DNA of 64,000 nt, taken from contig NW_020167530.1 of assembly GCF_001641265.1 (NCBI RefSeq), forward strand, positions 124,001 to 188,000. The letters run 5' to 3'. Source of the stretch: Pseudogymnoascus destructans (Eukaryota > Ascomycota > Leotiomycetes > Thelebolales > Thelebolaceae). This document shows, piece by piece, positions 58,674 through 64,000 of the stretch. The translations under genes were made by a program, and so were the position numbers. Numbering within the stretch: position 1 is the stretch's first letter; each line of letters begins with the position of its first letter. A model generated the notes under the pieces. The model searched no databases and had not been told where the DNA came from. It saw only the letters and a list, made by a program, of their open reading frames with translations.

Positions 58674-60533
58674 ACGTACATGTATAGCGAAAGCGCCAAA
58701 CAAGCGAAAGTGCCAAAATGATGCGGTGACCAAACCCCCCAACTAAATGTTAAATTCCTCAACAACAAAACATGCCCCATAAAAACGATGAAAGCCAATT
58801 AGTGCTAGCTATCCAGGCTATGCAAAGCGACCCAAAGTTACGCCTTCGAGTTGCTGCTAGGATCTATTCTGTGGACCACCGCAAGCTAGGTCGTCGTCTA
58901 GAAGGTGTACCTTCACGACGCGATATCCAAGCCAACTCACAGAAATTAACTAACCTAGAGGAGTCCGTCCTTGTTCAGTATATACTCGACCTAGCTGCCA
59001 AAGGGTTTCCTCCTCGGCTGTCTGTTGTTGAAGATATGGCAAGTCGACTACTTGCAACACGTGACGCGTCACGCGTTGGGTCGCGTTGGGCTTCAAACTT
59101 TGTTAAGCGGCGTGTAGAGCTCCGGACACGCTTTCAGCGCAAATACGACTACCAGAGGGCTAAGTGCGAAGATCCAGAAGTTATTAATGGCTGGTTTGAG
59201 CTTGTGCGTAACACAATTGCAAAATATGGTATCGATGAAGCAGATATCTACAACTTTGATGAGACTGGGTTTATGATGGGCGTTATCTCAACTGCTATGG
59301 TTGTAACAAGCTCAGACGGGCGGGCAAAAGCAAAGAAGGTACAGCCTGGTAATCGGGAATGGGTTACAGTAATCCAAGGCGTTAGTTCTCAAGGTTGGGC
59401 AGTACCACCATTTATCATTGTTGCAGGCAAAAACCACCTTACATCTTGGTATGAGAATAGTGGATTTTCAAGCGATTGGGTGATTTCTGTTACTGAAAAT
59501 GGCTGGACTACAAACGAGAGAGGCATGGATTGGATTCAGCACTTTGAGAAGCATACAAAGGCCCAGAGTGTTGGTGGTTATCGCTTGTTAGTCCTTGATG
59601 GTCATGAGAGCCACCACTCAGATGAGTTTGAGGAGTACTGCAAGGAACACAACATTATTACGCTTTGTATGCCTGCTCACTCTTCTCATCTACTCCAGCC
59701 ACTTGATGTTGGCTGTTTCGGCCCGTTAAAGCAGGCCTATGGTCGGCAAATTGAAGATATGATGCAGGCTCATATTTCTCATATTACAAAGGATGACTTC
59801 TTTCCTGCCTTCCACGCTGCATTTAACACTACAATGACGGAAAGTAACATTCGAGGCGGGTTCCGAGGGGCAGGGCTTCTTCCATTTGACCCTGAGAGAG
59901 TGATATCTACACTTGATCTTAAGTTAAGGACACCAATGCCTCCAAGCTCCCGCCCAGGTACTGCTCAACCTTGGGTTTCTCAGACACCAAACAACCCAAT
60001 TGAAGCTATGTCACAGTCTACATTTATTAAAACTCGGATTTCACGCCATCAAAATAGCTCTCCAACCTCAATCTATGCAGCTGTTGACCAGTTTACAAAG
60101 GGTGCATCGCAAATAATGCATCAATTAGCACTGCTAAAGGGAGAGAACCAAAACCTACGACAGGCAAATGAAGTACTAAGCAAGCGCCGGAGAGCTAGGA
60201 AAACACGACTACAGCAAGGAGGATCACTTAGTCAACAAGGGGCGCAAGAGCTACAGGATGAGAGGGATGTTGTGCAGCAGGTAGAGCAGGAAATAAGGGC
60301 AAGCCGTGGTCGGAAGCCAAGGGAAGAAACCCGTGCCCGTCGCTGTGGCAAGTGTGGTGAGACTGGGCACAATGCGCGCACGTGTCAGATTGTAATAGAC
60401 ACCTCTGAGGAAGAGGACTCCGAGTAGTTTCAATTGATTTCTAATGTTGTGGTAGATTTATCGCAATGTTTGTCGTGAGGGTAGATAATTTTGGCGCTTT
60501 CGCTTGTTTGGCGCTTTCGCTATACATGTACGT
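58674..60533 (+). mobile_element. Pogo-like transposon copy 3, intact
   Basis: This is an 1860-bp element with TA duplications at 58672-58673 and 60534-60535 and matching inverted repeats beginning ACGTACATGTATAGCGAAAG on both sides. The inverted repeat has two tandem CGAAAG(C/T)GCCAAA boxes. The transposase is intact, so this copy may be autonomous. Confidence 0.95.
58772..60427 (+). CDS. Pogo/Fot1-like DDE transposase with CCHC knuckle
   Basis: This is an intact frame of 551 residues. The order is a Psq-type helix-turn-helix (about 8-45), a CENP-B/Tc5-type HTH (about 60-125), and a DDE_1 catalytic core. The core has D163 (YNFDETGFMM), D276 (LLVLDGHESHH) and D312 (LQPLDVGCFGPLK), a DD35D spacing. 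A coiled-coil-like stretch near 445-480 and a C-terminal CCHC zinc knuckle C-x2-C-x4-H-x4-C at 525-538 follow. It would cut and paste the element at TA sites. The start at 58772 is the first ATG after the inverted repeat. Confidence 0.95.
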   Translation: MPHKNDESQLVLAIQAMQSDPKLRLRVAARIYSVDHRKLGRRLEGVPSRRDIQANSQKLTNLEESVLVQYILDLAAKGFPPRLSVVEDMASRLLATRDASRVGSRWASNFVKRRVELRTRFQRKYDYQRAKCEDPEVINGWFELVRNTIAKYGIDEADIYNFDETGFMMGVISTAMVVTSSDGRAKAKKVQPGNREWVTVIQGVSSQGWAVPPFIIVAGKNHLTSWYENSGFSSDWVISVTENGWTTNERGMDWIQHFEKHTKAQSVGGYRLLVLDGHESHHSDEFEEYCKEHNIITLCMPAHSSHLLQPLDVGCFGPLKQAYGRQIEDMMQAHISHITKDDFFPAFHAAFNTTMTESNIRGGFRGAGLLPFDPERVISTLDLKLRTPMPPSSRPGTAQPWVSQTPNNPIEAMSQSTFIKTRISRHQNSSPTSIYAAVDQFTKGASQIMHQLALLKGENQNLRQANEVLSKRRRARKTRLQQGGSLSQQGAQELQDERDVVQQVEQEIRASRGRKPREETRARRCGKCGETGHNARTCQIVIDTSEEEDSE

Positions 60534-60631
60534 TATCTCAACAACCCTTTAATAATAAGTTATAAAAATATGTACTTAGCCTTCTATAAGCATTTAAAGT
60601 ACTCTATTTGATTTTTTAAGAGTAACATGCA

Positions 60632-61908
60632 CCTTCGAACGAATCACCCGACACTACTACTTCCCAGGTATGAGGAAGCAGGTGGAAACGGTAGTAAGAG
60701 AGTGCGACATTTGCAACAAATCCAAAACCAATAGGCACTTGCCATATGGACAGCTGAAATTGACTCCAGTACCAACAGGAGCGTGGAAATCTATAGCTTT
60801 GGACTTCATTGTCAAGCTACCACCCTCTCGGGACCCGTTAACAGGAGTAGTATTTGACGCTATCCTGGTTATTACGGAAAGACTCACAAAATATGGAATA
60901 TTTGTGCCATATTTAGAAGCTAGCGATGCTGAAGCACTCTCATACACCTTCCTTCGAGTCATATTAGCCGATCACGGATTACCGGAAGAAATCATCTCAG
61001 ACAGAGACAAGCTTTTTACTTCGAAATTTTGGAAATCTTTAATGGCGCTTTTGGGAACAAATCATAAGCTATCAACAGCTTTCCATCCCCAAACAGATGG
61101 TCAAACAGAAAGACTGAATCCTTGAACAATATCTACGGAGTTATGTCAACCACCAACAAGACAATTGGGTTCAGATATTACCCATCGCACAGTTCGCATA
61201 TAACAGCGCGATGACCGAAGCAACAAAAGTCTCACCGTTCTTTGCCAATTACGGCTATCAGCCAGAGGCATATAGACAACCACGACTGGATGAATCAAGA
61301 GCAGAACAAGCTATGATCGCCGTGGAACAACTCAAATCGTTCCATGAACAACTCGCGACAGACATCCAATTCTTAAATGAACGATCTGCTGCATATGCAA
61401 ACAAGAAGCGCAGTATGGAACCTGCCTTCAAGGAGGGGGATAAAGTATACCTACTCCAGAAACATATCAAAACGAGACGACCAAGTACAAAGTTGGACTT
61501 CAAGAAATTGGGACCATTCAAAATATTGAACAAAGTCAGCTCAGTTAATTACAGACTGCAGCTACCCAAGAAGTCTAGACTACACCCGGTATTTCATGTC
61601 TCACTACTGGAACCAGCAAGAGGAAATACCCCAATTGCGACCGATACGGAACTTCAACCAGAGAATGAGATTGTTGAATACGAAGTCGAAGCGATCCTAG
61701 ACAGAAGGTTAGTAGGACGCAAAGAAGAGTTTTTGATAAAATGGAAGGGTTATGAACCTACAACAATTCATGGGAAACGGTCAGAAACCTTAGCTGTCCA
61801 GAGCTACTGGAGGCGTTTCGCCGTCGACACCCAAGCGATCAAAGAAGCCAGGAGACAGGGCCACAAAAAGGTCCTGGTCAGGGGCAGCACCCTCGGAAAC
61901 GGCAGTAG
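60632..61908 (+). pseudogene. pol: Gypsy-III Pol fragment (integrase and chromodomain)
   Basis: From about 60632 the frame reads the HHCC finger end (HYYFPGMRKQ, ECDICNKSK), the integrase core (LDFIVKLPPS; ISDRDKLFTS; HPQTDGQTER) and stops at 61123-61125. It resumes in another frame (LEQYLRSYVNHQQDNW, then FFANYGYQPEA), as if two bases were lost. Near 61770 a second frameshift divides the chromodomain (EYEVEAILDR to KWKGYEPT, then NSWETVRNLSCPELLEAFRR), with the stop at 61906-61908. The last 119 bp overlap the antisense gene. Confidence 0.87.
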
Positions 61909-62365
61909 AAGGGCTGTGCAAGAGAGTCCCTTTGACCTCTGCCTCCCTACACTCCTTCTCCTCTGCTTCATCCAATTCGTCCAAAGATTTCAGACCACGA
62001 CGCAGCATCTCAACACCGCGGGTTTTGAGAGCCTTCTGCTGTTTGCGAAGACGCATGCGACGGGCATATGCTTCTTGAGCGCAGAGGTGAGCCTCTCGCT
62101 CCTGAGATGCCGCCGCTTCCTCTTCTACCTCAAGACGCTCTTCTTCTTTTCGAAGCTTCTCCCAATCAGTTGGAGAAGGGGTGCAAGCGTTGCATTTGGA
62201 ATTGCGACGAGTACATTCACTACAACGATGACTACCAGCAACAACAATACAGAATCGATTGTTGTGAAGACAGCTGGAACATGGCGACATTAGGTTGCCA
62301 TTCTTTTCAATACTGTCTGCAAGAAGATGACGTTCTTTGATTTTTATGTGTCTACTAGAAGACAT
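61790..62365 (-). CDS. Antisense Zn2Cys6-like accessory gene of gypsy-III
   Basis: This is an intact single-exon frame of 191 residues on the strand opposite to pol (ATG 62365), between the pol end and the 3' LTR. Cysteines 29, 32, 39, 48, 51 and 58 give C-x2-C-x6-C-x8-C-x2-C-x6-C, which fits the spacing of a fungal GAL4-type Zn2Cys6 cluster exactly, plus an extra C61. The usual Arg/Lys between the second and third cysteine and the loop proline are mostly absent, so DNA binding is not certain. Residues ~66-120 are Glu/Arg/Ala-rich and probably a coiled coil. It overlaps pol tail-to-tail by 119 bp. The only room for a promoter is 109 bp plus the LTR. The frame is intact although pol is broken. 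Confidence 0.68.
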   Translation of the reverse strand: MSSSRHIKIKERHLLADSIEKNGNLMSPCSSCLHNNRFCIVVAGSHRCSECTRRNSKCNACTPSPTDWEKLRKEEERLEVEEEAAASQEREAHLCAQEAYARRMRLRKQQKALKTRGVEMLRRGLKSLDELDEAEEKECREAEVKGTLLHSPSTAVSEGAAPDQDLFVALSPGFFDRLGVDGETPPVALDS

Positions 62366-62474
62366 GGTAAGCAGCGCAACCTGCTCGACAATTAAGTGGG
62401 CATCACCCTACTTAAGTAAGCAATTCCTTAATCAGCAAGACCTAAGGGACTAGGCCTTTTGGAGGAGGACCTAG

Positions 62475-62871
62475 TGTTACGGCTATAGTAACATGATGTC
62501 ATGGTTACAGGGCCAGGGCCTAGTAACGTGACATGTGAGTCACAGTGGGAAGCGGGGTAGGCTGCCATGTGATGGGGCTAATGGATAGTTGCAGAAACTA
62601 GTGGATATTGGATAGTTGAGCTATCCACGAACTATCCTGAATATCTAGCTATCCGCCAACTATCCAGATTACCCATGAGGCATGACGCCACTATATAAGT
62701 AGATAGTATTTCCTTAGATAGGAGCTTTGTGCTCAACTCAATATAGTATTCTTTACAATACTGTAACGTGTTACTTGGAAAGCCTTTGTGTCTAATCCCC
62801 TGCCTCCTCTGTCAAGTCAACCTTACGCAAGAAACCTCTGTGTCTTCTATCGTTTAGAAGTCAGCGTTACA
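62475..62871 (+). repeat. Gypsy-III 3' LTR
   Basis: This 397-bp LTR starts TGTTACGGCTATAG and ends AGTCAGCGTTACA, preceded by the purine tract. The body matches the solo LTR at 22208-22605 in reverse complement. The flanks (CCTAG inside, TTAGA outside) cannot be compared because the 5' end is missing. Confidence 0.92.
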
Positions 62872-63084
62872 TTAGAGTAGCGCTAGGATCGGTTGGTGTT
62901 GTAGTGGCTATGGTAGTGGCTTTAGAGGTGGTAAGGGTGTTAGTAGGGGTGCAGCTAGTTCTTCTATTCAAAGGTTAATCGTCGTAACCAACTTTTCGCT
63001 TCGCTCAAGGTTGGAGGAGGATCCGCGCGCACGAGAAATGGAGGGGAAGCGAAGTGCGCGCATGAGAAAAATTGTAGTCCTAAG
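62872..63084. other. Spacer between two LTRs
   Basis: No gene. It contains a GT-rich stretch (62895-62950) and an imperfect inverted repeat around CCAACTTTTCGCTTCGC (about 62990-63020). Confidence 0.35.
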
Positions 63085-64000
63085 TGTAATGGTGGGTGCA
63101 CCAGATGTGAGAATCTAGCCACCCAAGGAAGGGATGAATTTACTAAGACAACACACTGTCTTAGAAAACAGAGCCAAATGGTTGTAGCTTAGACTATTCC
63201 ACAACGCAGCAATCAGGTGTGTGATGTAGTGAAGTGGTTCAGACAAGTTGCAACAAATGTTGAGTCTGGGAACTCGGGGGTAAGTCAGAGGTTAACACCT
63301 CACTGACTTTTCAGAAACAAGGAGTAACAAGATGAATGCTTGGAAGCTTGGAAAAGACGTGGAAGTATGTGATAGTCGATTTACTGTATTGTCTGCTTGC
63401 CCTTTCTTAAGGAAAGGGCAATCCTATTTATGCTAAAGGAGTGTAGTTCTCTCATTTTCCAAGACTTTCCATGACTTACCAGGCTTGGTAACTGTAGTCG
63501 ACGTAAGAGAATCCCATAGAACCATCTCTTAGGTTCGTAGCCTATAGGAAGTAAAAGGAGGTCCAAGGTCAGAGTACCCCTATAGACAAATTATGTCATA
63601 GACAAATTATGTCATAGACAAATTATGTCATAACTTAACCAATCTTGTGGGTAACTAAAGAGCGATGACATGTAATGAATCATAGAGGTTCGTAGGAGCT
63701 TTTAGAGCTATCGTTCATGCTCCTAGGCCTCTAGTTGGTAGAGATATGTCATGTGGTAGTATGAGTGATGTCATGTAATGAATCATAGAGGGTTGTAGAG
63801 ATATGCTATGTGGTAATATCGGCCCAGTAACTAAGGAGCGATGACGTGTAATGAATCATAGATGGTTGTAGCAATCGTTGGGTAGTATTGCTCTTGTTGT
63901 TGGTGTGATAAGCCAAAATATGTATAGTGACTTGTAGGTTTGAGGAGATTTCCAAGTTTGCTCTTGAGTTTGATAGCAAACTGAGTGCAACGAATGTCAG
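63085..64000 (-). repeat. Family-I LTR copy E, running off the window
   Basis: This starts TGTAATGGTGGGTGCACC and follows the family-I LTR to GAATGTCAG at the window end, a few bases short of the expected TATGACA. It shares with copy D a tandem GACAAATTATGTCATA unit (here three copies, about 63584-63630). Whether it is a solo LTR or the edge of a full element cannot be seen. Confidence 0.93.

Larger units (their letters stand above)
60628..62871 (+). mobile_element. Gypsy-III: 5'-truncated Ty3/gypsy element
   Basis: The element begins inside the integrase zinc finger of pol. It continues through the integrase core and a chromodomain, an antisense zinc-cluster gene, a purine tract (GGAGGAGGAC at 62461-62470) and the 3' LTR (62475-62871). 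The 5' LTR, gag and the first two thirds of pol are missing. Two solo LTRs of this family are at 22208-22605 and 6920-7394. Confidence 0.88.

Noticed and set aside
62470..62876. Target duplication around the LTR at 62475-62871
   Set aside because: CCTAG and TTAGA do not match; with a truncated 5' end the inner flank is element sequence, so no duplication is expected.

Overview
The window looks like a chromosome segment of a filamentous ascomycete (Pezizomycotina). The evidence is short GT-AG introns of about 45-65 nt, a UvsB/Mec1-type kinase, a fungal tandem-domain phosphofructokinase, a fungal Mediator subunit 17, and typical fungal transposons (Fot1/pogo, hAT, Ty3/gypsy chromoviruses). Class or genus cannot be told from the sequence alone.

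Layout. (1) 1-2868: 3' part of an ATR/Mec1 checkpoint kinase gene. (2) 3.3-41 kb: a gene-poor transposon graveyard. It holds two DDE/pogo elements and a pogo remnant, two hAT elements, two long gypsy elements (11024-18698 and 28897-35624), and many solo or broken copies of a 936-bp LTR (family I). It also holds relics of host-type genes (methyltransferase, SDR, APH-like phosphotransferase). Target-site duplications let several insertions be ordered: gypsy-II (TSD CCTTT) sits inside a family-I LTR (TSD AGTAC) that sits inside a hAT element, which itself appears to interrupt an SDR gene relic. (3) 41.5-56.4 kb: a conserved gene island with a PARP-type zinc-finger protein, Mediator Med17, 6-phosphofructokinase, a large protein with an OTU-like segment, and a secreted purple acid phosphatase. 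A foldback element lies between the last two. (4) 56.6-64 kb: a head-to-head pair of pogo elements (one intact), a 5'-truncated gypsy element with its 3' LTR, and another family-I LTR running off the end.

The most unusual signal is an accessory gene carried antisense, between the end of pol and the 3' LTR, by two different gypsy lineages (11625-12616 and 61790-62365). Both predicted proteins carry a six-cysteine cluster ending C-x8-C-x2-C-x6-C. One matches the spacing of a fungal Zn2Cys6 cluster exactly, and both are followed by a charged or coiled-coil tail. This suggests that these retrotransposons bring their own zinc-cluster protein, expressed convergently to pol.

Other notable signals are: a tandem 12-mer motif (TTATAGTAAYNN x2) at six sites, often inside intron-like stretches or leaders; a micro-inversion inside a transposase gene; a mosaic pogo copy; an inversion probably made by recombination between inverted LTRs; and a perfect 28-bp hairpin. 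Recent gypsy activity is supported by apparently identical LTRs at 28897-35624.
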